From Bacteroidota bacterium (lineage in GTDB: Bacteria; Bacteroidota; Bacteroidia; Chitinophagales; Chitinophagaceae): 64,000 nucleotides of DNA. Below, in pieces: positions 28,667-37,088 of this stretch. The notes beneath the pieces are model-generated. The model was not told where the DNA came from. It made no database searches and worked only from the letters and a program-made list of their open reading frames with translations. The stretch lies in contig JAFDXI010000048.1 in the NCBI GenBank assembly GCA_018268035.1, forward strand, positions 51,363 through 115,362, in the 5' to 3' direction. The stretch's first letter is position 1; the number at the start of each line of letters is the position of its first letter. The position numbers and the translations under genes were made by a program.

Positions 28667-29105
28667 TGTCTTTTGTTTTTGAAGAAGAGGTGTGTGGCGT
28701 ACTCACATCTAATGGCCGATTCACATTTGATTTTCTTTTGTTGCTCCATGCCATATAAATACCTTTTACTAATGCAAGCAATCCCATCTTTTTTGCAGAA
28801 GATATGATACTTTTCTTGAATCCCTTTTTTCCGGAAAATGGGTTGATAAACATTGTAGCCGCGCTTAACAACAACTTCCACGTTCCATTTGCTAATAATT
28901 TGTTTAGAAATGATGGCAGGATACTTTCAGTTGCTGACTTCACCAGTTGTTGAGGCAAATGTCTAATGTCTTCTCCCAATTCGTTTTCTCTTCTTTTAAT
29001 GGATATTTTTAAGGCAGCAATTTCCTCCCTTAATTCTTTCAAAGAATTAATTTTTGATAAATCATTTCCTCCAGAATATCTATTACTATTGGTTGTCATG
29101 CTCAT
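28653..29105 (-). CDS. Small basic protein of the YtxH/holin-like cassette
   Basis: 150 residues, family not recognised. A predicted coiled coil or helix (about 18-50, INSLKELREEIAALKISIKRREN) is followed by a hydrophobic stretch (about 75-92) and a Lys/Ser/Thr-rich tail. The start is a Met (29105) overlapping the end of the holin-like gene by 20 bases; a second Met at 29099 is possible. Position and composition fit the third member of the membrane-stress cassettes common in Bacteroidota (YtxH protein, phage-holin-like protein, DUF-type partner). The 3' end overlaps the RelA/SpoT gene tail to tail. Confidence 0.7.
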   Translation of the reverse strand: MSMTTNSNRYSGGNDLSKINSLKELREEIAALKISIKRRENELGEDIRHLPQQLVKSATESILPSFLNKLLANGTWKLLLSAATMFINPFSGKKGFKKSIISSAKKMGLLALVKGIYMAWSNKRKSNVNRPLDVSTPHTSSSKTKDTKKR

Positions 29106-29466
29106 CTTGTTTAAAGAAATATTTTATGATCCTGTCAACAAACAAATTCAATAAAATTTTCCTCAGAAAAAATATGATAAATAATAAAGCCAGGAAGTAA
29201 AAAAGTGCAACACAGCCAAAGCCAATAGCATAACTACCTGTAAGGCCGGAAAGCCAGTAACCAGCGGCTATGCTACCAAATATTAAAATAAAAATGGCAA
29301 CAATTACTATGATTGTAATTGTAATTAATGCTGAAGCAAGTCGGGAAGCTTTTTCTGTAGCCTGCATGCGCATGAGTAAAATACGCTGATTAATGTATTG
29401 CTTCAGCTTTTTTTTTGTTTCGTCAAAATGGCCGGGGCTGTCATTAACAGGATTTGTGTTCATCAA
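29086..29466 (-). CDS. Holin-superfamily-like (DUF1469/PspE-type) membrane protein
   Basis: 126 residues with an N-terminal amphipathic region rich in Lys and two strongly hydrophobic segments (about 45-75 and 80-105), followed by a charged tail. This is the arrangement of the 'phage holin family' (DUF1469, Act_hol superfamily III) proteins that sit with YtxH proteins in bacterial stress cassettes. There is no other phage gene here, so lysis is unlikely and an envelope-stress role is inferred. It starts 16 bases after the YtxH gene. Confidence 0.72.
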   Translation of the reverse strand: MMNTNPVNDSPGHFDETKKKLKQYINQRILLMRMQATEKASRLASALITITIIVIVAIFILIFGSIAAGYWLSGLTGSYAIGFGCVALFYFLALLFIIFFLRKILLNLFVDRIIKYFFKQDEHDNQ

Positions 29467-29482
29467 TGTAAATTAGTTTTTT

Positions 29483-29761
29483 TCAGGCTAAATCTTTTGC
29501 ATTGTTTTCAATATCCGAAATAAATTTCTTTCCTTTTTTAATCAACCCTTCAAATTCATCTTCCATGCCGGATAGCTTGTCTTTTAATTTATCTGTAATG
29601 TCACCAACTTTTCCTTTCAATTTTTCTGTGGCATCACCGGTAGCATCAGAAATATCGGCAATCAGTTCTTTGCCTTTATCACTATTGATAAACAAAGCAA
29701 TGGCCATACCGGCAGCTACACCAAGAATAATGCCTCCTAATAATTTTTGTCCTGAAGTCAT
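29483..29761 (-). CDS. YtxH domain-containing protein
   Basis: 92 residues. One N-terminal membrane-associated helix (KLLGGIILGVAAGMAIALFI, about 5-24) is followed by the NSDKGKELIADI junction typical of YtxH (Pfam YtxH-like) and a long charged amphipathic helix with a Lys/Asp/Glu repeat pattern. These small proteins are induced by general stress in several bacteria. First gene of the three-gene cassette; divergent from the AI-2E permease gene with 63 bases between. Confidence 0.85.
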   Translation of the reverse strand: MTSGQKLLGGIILGVAAGMAIALFINSDKGKELIADISDATGDATEKLKGKVGDITDKLKDKLSGMEDEFEGLIKKGKKFISDIENNAKDLA

Positions 29762-29811
29762 AATATTAAATTTTAGTGAATAAATATCTGATAATTATTG
29801 TATTCATTGAC

Positions 29812-29819
29812 TATTTTCG
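29812..29819 (+). promoter_or_regulatory. Variant -7 element (TATTTTCG) before the AI-2E gene
   Basis: TATTTTCG, one base from TAnnTTTG, ends five bases before the ATG at 29825 and argues for that start over the in-frame TTG at 29798. Confidence 0.35.
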
Positions 29820-29824
29820 TCTTT

Positions 29825-30916
29825 ATGGACACTTTAAAAAGTAAACAAGTAAACCGATATATTTTTCTTGCAATTATCATTGTTTTTGCCATTTTCCTTT
29901 TTTCCGGTTTAAAACAATTCTTCCCTGCTTTTTTAGGCGCTTTGATGTTTTATATCCTGAGCAAGTCATTTTCACAATGGCTCATTATGAAAAAAGGTTG
30001 GGGCAAAAGTATGACTGCAATTTTAGTTATCATTATTTCATTTTTTTTAATCTTATTGCCAATAGCAACACTTATCAGTCTGCTATATAGCAAGATTAGT
30101 GCCGTCATGGTGAGCCCTGATTTTATTGTGAATTCTGTTAAACAAGCAGATGCTGCTATTCAGGAAAAGTTGCATATTAGTTTGATTTCAGGTGAAACAC
30201 TTGAATCCATTAAATCCAGTGCCTCTACTCTTTTGAAAACAATATTAAATACCAGTCTCAATCTTGTTTCCACTATACTCATGATGTATTTCTTTTTATT
30301 TTTTATGATTACCAATTCAACCCGTATGGAAGCAACAGTGTTGTTATATCTGCCATTCAAAAGAGATAAAATAAAGTTGTTTGGCAATGAACTGGTGAAA
30401 CAAACTTTTAGTAATTCAGTGGGTATTCCGTCTATTGCATTGGTTCAGGGCCTTGCTGGTTTTTTGGGTTATTGGATTGCAGGTATGAATGAACCTGGAT
30501 TTTGGGGCGTTATTACTGGATTTACTTCGTTTATACCAGTGGTGGGTACAGGTGTTGTTTGGGTGCCTATGGCCGCTTATTTATTAATCATTGGTCAAAC
30601 ATGGCAGGGGATATTTATTATTCTGTATGGCGCATTGGTGATGGGGATGCTTGATAATGTGGTAAGGTTTGTATTGGCTAAAAAAATGGCAGATGTGCAT
30701 CCAATTATAACTGTTTTAGGAGTGATTTTGGGATTGCAGTATTTTGGTATTTTAGGATTAATATTTGGTCCATTACTGATTTCATATTTTTTTATTCTTC
30801 TGAAAATTTATTACCTCGAATATCAAAAACCTGTGTTAGCAGCTAAAAACAAAAAGCGTAATATTATTCCATCCTATATTCAGCCTTTACTTGGCAGGAA
30901 GCGGAATCAAAAATAG
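29825..30916 (+). CDS. AI-2E family (PerM/YdiK-like) membrane transporter
   Basis: 363 residues with the AI-2E family layout: two N-terminal helices, a third near LILLPIATLISLL, a central soluble amphipathic part (about 85-140), then helices grouped toward the C-terminus with GYWIAGMNEPGFWGVITGFTSFIPVVG in pieces and GLIFGPLLISYFFILLKIYY. Members export AI-2 or other small molecules, or work as sodium/proton antiporters; the substrate cannot be told from sequence. The chosen start gives MDTLKSKQVNRYIFL. Confidence 0.88.
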   Translation: MDTLKSKQVNRYIFLAIIIVFAIFLFSGLKQFFPAFLGALMFYILSKSFSQWLIMKKGWGKSMTAILVIIISFFLILLPIATLISLLYSKISAVMVSPDFIVNSVKQADAAIQEKLHISLISGETLESIKSSASTLLKTILNTSLNLVSTILMMYFFLFFMITNSTRMEATVLLYLPFKRDKIKLFGNELVKQTFSNSVGIPSIALVQGLAGFLGYWIAGMNEPGFWGVITGFTSFIPVVGTGVVWVPMAAYLLIIGQTWQGIFIILYGALVMGMLDNVVRFVLAKKMADVHPIITVLGVILGLQYFGILGLIFGPLLISYFFILLKIYYLEYQKPVLAAKNKKRNIIPSYIQPLLGRKRNQK

Positions 30917-30945
30917 ACATTCCCTGTTTAGAGGTTTGAAATCAT

Positions 30946-31689
30946 CTAAGGCTCAATATTGATTGAAAAAGTAATCATCCTTGAATTCAATGTTCCTAAA
31001 ACATTCGAGTATTTAAGATTAGGATCGCGATCATGGATGTTGGAAAGCCCATTGTGAAAGCGTATTTCAGGTGAAAGCGTTACAAACTTAAGGAAGAAAT
31101 TAAAGCCAACTCCGCATTCCACTGCATAATCATTTTTATTGAGCTTGATGAGGTCTTCTGCATTTCGTTCGTTGGAATTGCTGGCAAGATCTGCATCAAA
31201 GGATACACCCCCTAACATATATACCCTGAAATTATGGATGCGGTCTGAATTGAACTTTACTTGCAAAGGCAAAGAAAAAATAGTGGAGGTAAGTGTCTTT
31301 TTTTGTATTGCCATTTCTAAAGAATTAGGGTATTTTAATGAATAGGTAAAAGTTTTAGCGCCACCTACAATTAATTGAGGGGCTGTTCTTAATTCAAACC
31401 TGTTACTGAGTTTGAGGGTGGCCATCAAACCAGCAAAAAATCCACCACTTGCCTGCGGATCCACTGAAAGAACGCTGTCATACTGCAAGAACCTTGGATC
31501 CTTTTCTGTATGCAGATTCATATTGGCATAACCAAATGTGAGCCCGAAATAATAGGGTAGGTCATCATGATCGGGCCTGTTTAATCCACTTTGTGCTTTT
31601 GCAAATATTACTGGCAGTAACAACAAGACAAACAAAACCGGTCTTAGCAGAAAAGTTTTTTGGCTTAATACGCTTTTTGGATTGTTCAT
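30946..31689 (-). CDS. porT: PorT-family outer membrane protein
   Basis: 247 residues with an N-terminal signal peptide (cut near AKAQS) and a beta-barrel pattern: LPYYFGLTFGYANMNL at the start, FFAGLMATLKLSNRFELRTAPQL in the middle and a C-terminal aromatic/alternating strand. PorT/SprT is part of the type IX secretion/gliding machinery. The name rests on the family look and on the nearby ubiE gene upstream on the same strand, a neighbourhood I know from other Bacteroidota. A generic porin-family protein remains possible. Confidence 0.8.
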   Translation of the reverse strand: MNNPKSVLSQKTFLLRPVLFVLLLLPVIFAKAQSGLNRPDHDDLPYYFGLTFGYANMNLHTEKDPRFLQYDSVLSVDPQASGGFFAGLMATLKLSNRFELRTAPQLIVGGAKTFTYSLKYPNSLEMAIQKKTLTSTIFSLPLQVKFNSDRIHNFRVYMLGGVSFDADLASNSNERNAEDLIKLNKNDYAVECGVGFNFFLKFVTLSPEIRFHNGLSNIHDRDPNLKYSNVLGTLNSRMITFSINIEP

Positions 31690-31894
31690 TTATGAATAGT
31701 GTAATAAAGATAATGCACAAAAGAATAAATCTGTTTTAAATTACCTGCCTATTAACGAACTAACAGGCTACTTAATTGTAAAATGAAACAGTATTTTATT
31801 AAGGGTAGAATTATGCATTAAATTCAACTATACTTTTTGCTTATAACAATATAACTTCTTGGTGAAAAATTGCAGGAAGCAATTTGTTAAGTCG

Positions 31895-32071
31895 TTAAGC
31901 TGTTGTAAATTTTTTTATGTCAACAATTTTCTTTTTTAATTCTTTCAGGTGCTGAAAGATGTTTTTAAATTCGTCAAAATCTATATTGGAAGAGAGTGCT
32001 TTGCTGAACTGAGTTTTAAACTCATCCGTAATAACTTTGAGATCCTGTTTCGGGGCGTTTTCAGTATGCAT
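31895..32071 (-). CDS. Small ORF (58 residues) between ubiE and porT
   Basis: Starts ATG at 32071 (MHTENAPKQDLKVITDEF) and stops at TAA 31895-31897. The product is hydrophilic and predicted wholly helical (FKTQFSKALSSNIDFDEF, then HLKELKKKIVDIKKF), with no Cys, Trp or Pro-rich linker. A perfect -7 element (TAATTTTG, 32088-32095) lies 16 bases upstream. I do not recognise a family. Codon use and lack of stops over 58 codons on the same strand as both neighbours support it as a real small gene. Confidence 0.6.
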   Translation of the reverse strand: MHTENAPKQDLKVITDEFKTQFSKALSSNIDFDEFKNIFQHLKELKKKIVDIKKFTTA

Positions 32072-32087
32072 ATAAGAAGTGTTTACC

Positions 32088-32095
32088 CAAAATTA
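32088..32095 (-). promoter_or_regulatory. Promoter -7 element for the 58-residue ORF
   Basis: TAATTTTG on the minus strand matches TAnnTTTG; it lies between the ubiE stop and the small ORF start. No -33 TTG at the right distance. Confidence 0.4.
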
Positions 32096-32107
32096 TATAA
32101 TATTCAA

Positions 32108-32851
32108 TTATTTTTCTGCACAATAAATGCAACAGGTTCCTAAAGTTAATGATTTATAATAGGAATCTTTGAACCCGACTTTATTCAGGATGGCGAGAAA
32201 GTTTTCCCTGTCGGGGAATGCCTGGATTGTGTTGTTTAAATATTGATAAGCCCTTTTGTTGCTGGCAAACAATTTTCCAAAAGCAGGCACCAATTTGAAA
32301 GTATATAAATTGTAGAAAGGCCTTATTACTGCAGACCTGGGAGCTGTGCATTCTGCAATAGAAATTTTTCCGCCAGGTTTTAAAACCCTGTAGATTTCAG
32401 ACAAACCCTTTTCAAGTTGTTCAAAATTTCTTACACCAAAAGCTACCGTAACTGCATCGAATGTAGCATCAGGGAATTGCAGCGATTCACTATCACCGGC
32501 TATCAATTCAATTGCTTTTTCCAGGTTTAATTGACTGATCTTTTTTTTGCCTACTTCCAACATTCCTTCGGAAATATCAATACCAATAATTTTATCAGGC
32601 TTCAGAATTGTATAAGCCGTGATAGCAAAATCGCCGGTGCCGGTAGCAACATCTAAAATGATTTTTGGTTGTATTTTTTGCAGTTGCAAAATAGCTTTCC
32701 TGCGCCAGCTTTTGTCAATTCCAACACTTAAAAAACGATTGAGAAAATCATAGCGACCGGCTATGGAATCAAACATTGCAGCCACCTGGTTTTTCTTTCC
32801 GGTTTTGCTTTGTTTATCCGGGACTATTTTATCATGTGCATACACAGCCAT
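32108..32851 (-). CDS. ubiE: Demethylmenaquinone methyltransferase
   Basis: 247-residue SAM-dependent methyltransferase (UbiE/MenG) for the last step of menaquinone synthesis. Motifs: MFDSIAGRYDFLNRFLSVGID, the SAM-binding loop DVATGTGDFA (about 64-73), GIDISEGML, FDAVTVAFGVRNFE and LKPGGKISIAE. Bacteroidota use menaquinone, so menaquinone is the probable substrate. A variant -7 element ends 5 bases before the ATG. Confidence 0.94.
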   Translation of the reverse strand: MAVYAHDKIVPDKQSKTGKKNQVAAMFDSIAGRYDFLNRFLSVGIDKSWRRKAILQLQKIQPKIILDVATGTGDFAITAYTILKPDKIIGIDISEGMLEVGKKKISQLNLEKAIELIAGDSESLQFPDATFDAVTVAFGVRNFEQLEKGLSEIYRVLKPGGKISIAECTAPRSAVIRPFYNLYTFKLVPAFGKLFASNKRAYQYLNNTIQAFPDRENFLAILNKVGFKDSYYKSLTLGTCCIYCAEK

Positions 32852-32856
32852 AGCAG

Positions 32857-32864
32857 CGAAGATA
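32857..32864 (-). promoter_or_regulatory. Variant -7 element (TATCTTCG) before ubiE
   Basis: TATCTTCG on the minus strand ends five bases before the ubiE ATG; the identical 8-mer precedes rsgA. Confidence 0.35.
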
Positions 32865-32910
32865 ATCCTGAAAGTGGAGATTGTGGTGTGGGTCTATTGT
32901 CTTCTTTTTT

Positions 32911-33767
32911 TTATCGATAGTAATATCGCATATAAGTTTTCTTGCCTGTTGCACCTGTAACCTGTTTAAATATCATTAATTGATTTTGATATTCACATTG
33001 AATGTCAGTCTTGCCTGATACGGTTGAGAAGAAGTAAATTATTTTTTTAGTGTGTTTATTACCCTCATTATAATAACAATCGTTATCCAGAGTTTCCTGC
33101 AAAGTCATATCATAAATCTTTTTAGAGTTGTTAGCATCGTTGTACCTGTATGAGTAATCTGATATGATTTTCCCAGAAGGAGTATTAATTAATAATTCTG
33201 ATAACCTGTTCCTGCTATCATAAAATAATGAATTTATCTTAACAGTATCATTATCCATTGCTAACCTGTATATTTTTATCAATTTATGCTCTTTGTCAAA
33301 TTCCTGTTTTGTGCAGCTTGTTTTTGAGTATTTGGAATTGTCTCTGTTTTTTATATAATCTGTTGTTGAAATATTATTACATGCACTATCATATTCATAC
33401 GTTGTTACAGTTGTATTCAAAGAATCCTCGTTGTTAATTATCACAAGTCTTAAAAGGGTAATTACTTTTCTGTCAAGCCTGTTGTTGGTATAATAATCAT
33501 CTTCAGATAAATAGTTTGTCTTTCTTTGTTATACTCATCTGTCCTGATACAATTACCTGAATCATCAAAGCACCTGGTGGCTATTAAAATGCTGTCTTTA
33601 TTTTTGGATTTATGATTGTATTGGTAAATATTTTCAATTTTTATGCTTTGATTCCTGATGGCAATCCGGTCATTAAAGTCGTCAATACTTTTATCGTACA
33701 ATGGTTCCTGGGCAAATAGATGTGTTGAATCAATAACTAAAACTAAGAAAAAAATAAATAGTCTCAT
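32911..33767 (-). pseudogene. Frameshifted gene for an exported protein with YD-like motifs
   Basis: Two consecutive frames make one protein. The first (33767 down to 33462) starts MRLFIFFLVLVIDSTHLFAQ, a signal peptide, and runs to YNKERQTIYLK before stopping. The second frame is open upstream of its apparent start and reads KTNYLSEDDYYTNNRLDRKV, then continues to 32911. A single-base change near 33515-33530 would join them into about 285 residues. The product is rich in Tyr, Asn and Asp with short repeats such as YEYDSACNN, FYDSRNRL and YRYNDANN, resembling loose RHS/YD-type repeats. Either a true frameshift mutation or a sequencing error; function unknown. Confidence 0.65.
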
Positions 33768-34152
33768 TGAAGCAATATGTTGATAGATGGTGTTGTAAAG
33801 TTGCAATTTTTTTCGTTTGGTGCAAAGTTGAATGAAGAAAGGAAACTTCTGAAAATGCAGGTTGCAACTATAATACAAATGAAAGCACAATGGTGTTATC
33901 TGCCCTCGGCGGACAAGCTACAGGCCCGATACTAATCTTTTGATTGTAACAAAAAAATATTTTCACTTCTCATGATAAAAAATGGTAATTCATCCATCTT
34001 GTCATTCACCTGAAAAAGCGATAACCTTTGGTTTTATTTTCACGGCATAATTGTTGGTTAATGTTTCCGGAATTTATCAACATAATTTTTTATATCATAC
34101 TGCACCATTTTACTTTGTAATAATAATCTTTTTTCAAATCGTACAAACCATT
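33768..34152. other. Divergent intergenic region, nothing else recognised
   Basis: 385 bases between the frameshifted gene and the MoxR start. The MoxR frame stays open upstream (to a TTG at 34051), but that extension is hydrophobic and unlike the family. No repeats or RNA genes seen. Confidence 0.45.
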
Positions 34153-35151
34153 ATGCAAACAGGAGAAGATATCAGGATATTGAATGAAAAAATTCAACAA
34201 GCAGCATCATTTATTGACACAATAAAAAATACGTTATCAAAAGTAATAGTTGGTCAGCAGGAGATGATAGACCGGTTGGTTATTGCGTTACTTAGTAATG
34301 GCCATATTTTGCTGGAAGGCGTGCCAGGCCTTGCTAAAACGCTAACGATAAAATCAATGGCGCAGGCAATACAGGCAAAGTTCAGCCGCATACAATTTAC
34401 ACCAGACTTATTGCCAGCTGATGTAACTGGTACCATGATTTATAACCAGCAGCGCAATGAGTTTGTTGTTCGCAAAGGCCCCATCTTTGCTAATTTTATT
34501 TTAGCCGACGAAATCAACCGGGCACCTGCAAAAGTGCAAAGTGCACTGTTGGAAGCGATGCAGGAAAAACAGGTTACAATAGGCGATCATACTTTTGCTT
34601 TACAGGAACCTTTTCTGGTGCTTGCAACACAAAACCCTTTAGAGCAGGAAGGCACATATCCTTTACCCGAAGCACAGGTGGATCGTTTTATGATGAAAGT
34701 TATTGTTGGGTATCCTGATAAAAATGAAGAACTACTTATTATGCGCAGCCAGGTTCAGGAATTACAACCACCTGTCATCAATCCTGTTGTAAGTATTGAT
34801 GAAGTAAACCTCGGAAAATACCTAACAAGGCAAGTGTATATTGATGAAAAAATTGAAAAGTATATTGTTGATATAGTTTTTGCAACGAGATATCCAGACC
34901 AGTATAATTTATTTAAGCTGAAAAATTCTATCAGTTATGGCGCTTCACCAAGAGCAAGTATTAACCTGGCGCTTGCTGCAAAAGCAAATGCCTTTATGCA
35001 TAAACGCGGCTTTGTTGTGCCTGATGATATAAAGACAGTTTGCAAGGATGTGATGCGTCACCGGATTGGTTTAACTTATGAAGCAGAAGCAGAGAATATC
35101 AATACTGAAAGTATCTTAGGTGAAATATTGAGAACAGTCAATGTGCCATAA
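34153..35151 (+). CDS. MoxR-family AAA+ ATPase
   Basis: 332 residues starting MQTGEDIRILNEKI. Walker A is GVPGLAKT (about 56-63), followed by FTPDLLPADVTGT, Walker B ILADEINRAP (about 115-124) and ATQNPLEQEGTYPLPEAQ, all MoxR signatures. MoxR ATPases act as chaperones with VWA-domain proteins, often in envelope stress. It heads a four-gene run with DUF58, BatD-like and BatA genes spaced by 51 bases or overlapping, the classical Bat (Bacteroides aerotolerance) grouping. Confidence 0.94.
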   Translation: MQTGEDIRILNEKIQQAASFIDTIKNTLSKVIVGQQEMIDRLVIALLSNGHILLEGVPGLAKTLTIKSMAQAIQAKFSRIQFTPDLLPADVTGTMIYNQQRNEFVVRKGPIFANFILADEINRAPAKVQSALLEAMQEKQVTIGDHTFALQEPFLVLATQNPLEQEGTYPLPEAQVDRFMMKVIVGYPDKNEELLIMRSQVQELQPPVINPVVSIDEVNLGKYLTRQVYIDEKIEKYIVDIVFATRYPDQYNLFKLKNSISYGASPRASINLALAAKANAFMHKRGFVVPDDIKTVCKDVMRHRIGLTYEAEAENINTESILGEILRTVNVP

Positions 35152-35202
35152 TCATTTTGCAGGTTTATTTTGCACAGGTGATATAAAAAATAAAACGATT
35201 TA

Positions 35203-36069
35203 GTGGAAGTAAATGAATTATTAAAAAAAGTAAGGGCGCTTGAAATCAAAAGCAAGCGGTTAACCAACCATCTTTTTACAGGAGAGTATCATACTGCATT
35301 TCGTGGTCAGGGTATGGCATTTAAAGAAGTACGTGAATACCAGCCAGGTGATGATGTTCGTTTTATTGACTGGAATGTTTCTGCACGCATGGGGCATACT
35401 TATAGCAAAGTTTTTGAAGAAGAAAGAGAATTAAGCGTATATCTCTTACTTGATATTAGCGCCAGCAATCTGTTTGGCACTTTCAAACAAAATAAACAGG
35501 AACTGATAACTGAAATGGCTGCTGTCATTGCCTTCTCAGCTATTTCAAATAATGATAAAGCAGGATTAATGTTTTTCAGTGATAAAGTAGAAAAATATAT
35601 TCCGCCAAAAAAAGGGAAAGACCATGTGCTGTATCTATTGCGTGAAATGTTAATCCTGAAACCACATTCATCACATACAGACATAACAAAAGCTATAGGA
35701 TATTTAAACAGTGTGACCAGGCATAAAAGTATTGTTTTTATATTGAGTGATTTTGCAGATGCCGGTTATGAACAGGCTTTAAGAGTAGCGGCACGCAGGC
35801 ATGATATCATTGGGGTGCAGGTGCATGATAAAAGAGATATTGCGTTGCCAAAAATTGGCCTGATACAATTGAAAGATGCAGAAACCGGAAAATCGGTTTT
35901 AATAAATTCAAATAATCCAATGGCAAGGCAGGAGTACAACCGGCAGTTTAATAGAATACAGGAAGACGCAAGGCAAAATTTCAGACTGGCAGGTGCTGAC
36001 CTGATTCAAGTGGCAACTGGTGATGACTATGTAAAAGCACTGCAGGAATTTTTTATGAAGAGAGCATGA
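35203..36069 (+). CDS. DUF58 domain-containing protein
   Basis: 288 residues from a GTG start; no in-frame ATG is closer. The N-terminal segment RLTNHLFTGEYHTAFRGQGMAF followed by REYQPGDDVRFIDWNVSARMG is the DUF58 signature, and YLLLDISASNLFGT gives a VWA-like metal site (D-x-S-x-S). DUF58 proteins always accompany MoxR ATPases. Its stop overlaps the next start codon (ATGA), indicating translational coupling. Confidence 0.93.
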   Translation: MEVNELLKKVRALEIKSKRLTNHLFTGEYHTAFRGQGMAFKEVREYQPGDDVRFIDWNVSARMGHTYSKVFEEERELSVYLLLDISASNLFGTFKQNKQELITEMAAVIAFSAISNNDKAGLMFFSDKVEKYIPPKKGKDHVLYLLREMLILKPHSSHTDITKAIGYLNSVTRHKSIVFILSDFADAGYEQALRVAARRHDIIGVQVHDKRDIALPKIGLIQLKDAETGKSVLINSNNPMARQEYNRQFNRIQEDARQNFRLAGADLIQVATGDDYVKALQEFFMKRA

Positions 36070-37088
36070 GAAACCAGGTAACTATTTATAATCAATATTC
36101 AACAGGATTAAAGCCGCATTGTTATTTTGAAAAAATGAAATATGCTGCTGTTTTGTTTATTCTTTTGCTTTCGTCATTGAATGTTTTTTCACAGTCTGTT
36201 TCTGCTTCTCTTGACAGGAATAAAATATTATTAGGTGAACAGGTTACACTTAATTTTACTTTGAATAACCTGAATGAACACGGTGCCTTTGTTTCAAGTT
36301 GGCCACAAATAAATGATACTGTAAACCATGTAGAAGTTTTAAAACGAAGCAAAATTGATACACTTGCTATCAGCGATACTTATACTTACCAGCAAAATTT
36401 CACATTAACCAGTTTTGATTCAGGCCGGTGGCAAATAGGCCCTTTTACTTTTCTTATCAAGGATAAAATATCAGGCGAAACAATTAAGCTCACCACTTCT
36501 ACTTTGTATATAACCGTATTGCCTGTTGATGTTTCTGCTATGACGGATTATCATGCGATGAAAGAGATAATAGATGTCCCTGTTACATTTGACTGGATGC
36601 CTGTGTTGATTGCATTAGTCGTGATTTTAATTGCACTGATTGCTTTTTTAATCATCAGGAAACAGAAGATGAAACCAAAGGAGGCGCCGGGAGAAATTTT
36701 AATAGGTACACCATTGGAGAGGGCTATTGAAAAATTGCAGGCATTGGAAAAAACAAAACTTGCATCAACAACTGACATTAAAAGATTTCATACGGATATA
36801 GATGAGATAACAAGAAAATATTTTGAAGAGATGACGCAGGTAAAAGCTTTGCAGCTTACAACGTCTGAACTTTTCGGGAGGTTACATGTGTATTTGCAGG
36901 ATAACGCATTACGAAACTCTTTTCTTCAGGTGTTTGAAACAAACGCTTCAGTAAAATTTGCAAAATACACACCGCAAACTCAGGAAAGTAAAAATACTTT
37001 GAAAGCTGTTATAAACAGCCTTCAACAAATTGATGATATTGTAAACACAGCAAGAAATCATGCTAACAGACTGGTACAGAAATATTGA
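36066..37088 (+). CDS. BatD-like membrane protein of the MoxR/Bat operon
   Basis: 340 residues from the ATGA overlap. An internal Met (residue 24, base 36135) begins a clean signal peptide MKYAAVLFILLLSSLNVFSQ, so the true start may be there. The mature part has a beta-sandwich domain (about 45-160, LDRNKILLGEQVTLNFTL) like the first domain of BatD, one membrane helix (about 178-200) and a cytoplasmic helical domain. It is shorter than typical BatD, and resembles the DUF4381-type proteins of MoxR operons. The 3' end overlaps batA by 29 bases. Confidence 0.8.
   Translation: MRNQVTIYNQYSTGLKPHCYFEKMKYAAVLFILLLSSLNVFSQSVSASLDRNKILLGEQVTLNFTLNNLNEHGAFVSSWPQINDTVNHVEVLKRSKIDTLAISDTYTYQQNFTLTSFDSGRWQIGPFTFLIKDKISGETIKLTTSTLYITVLPVDVSAMTDYHAMKEIIDVPVTFDWMPVLIALVVILIALIAFLIIRKQKMKPKEAPGEILIGTPLERAIEKLQALEKTKLASTTDIKRFHTDIDEITRKYFEEMTQVKALQLTTSELFGRLHVYLQDNALRNSFLQVFETNASVKFAKYTPQTQESKNTLKAVINSLQQIDDIVNTARNHANRLVQKY

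Noticed and set aside
29086..29466. Prophage holin
   Set aside because: No endolysin, structural or integrase genes nearby; the YtxH neighbour indicates a stress cassette.
34051..34152. N-terminal extension of MoxR from a TTG start
   Set aside because: The 34 added residues are hydrophobic and unlike MoxR proteins; ATG 34153 gives the normal length.
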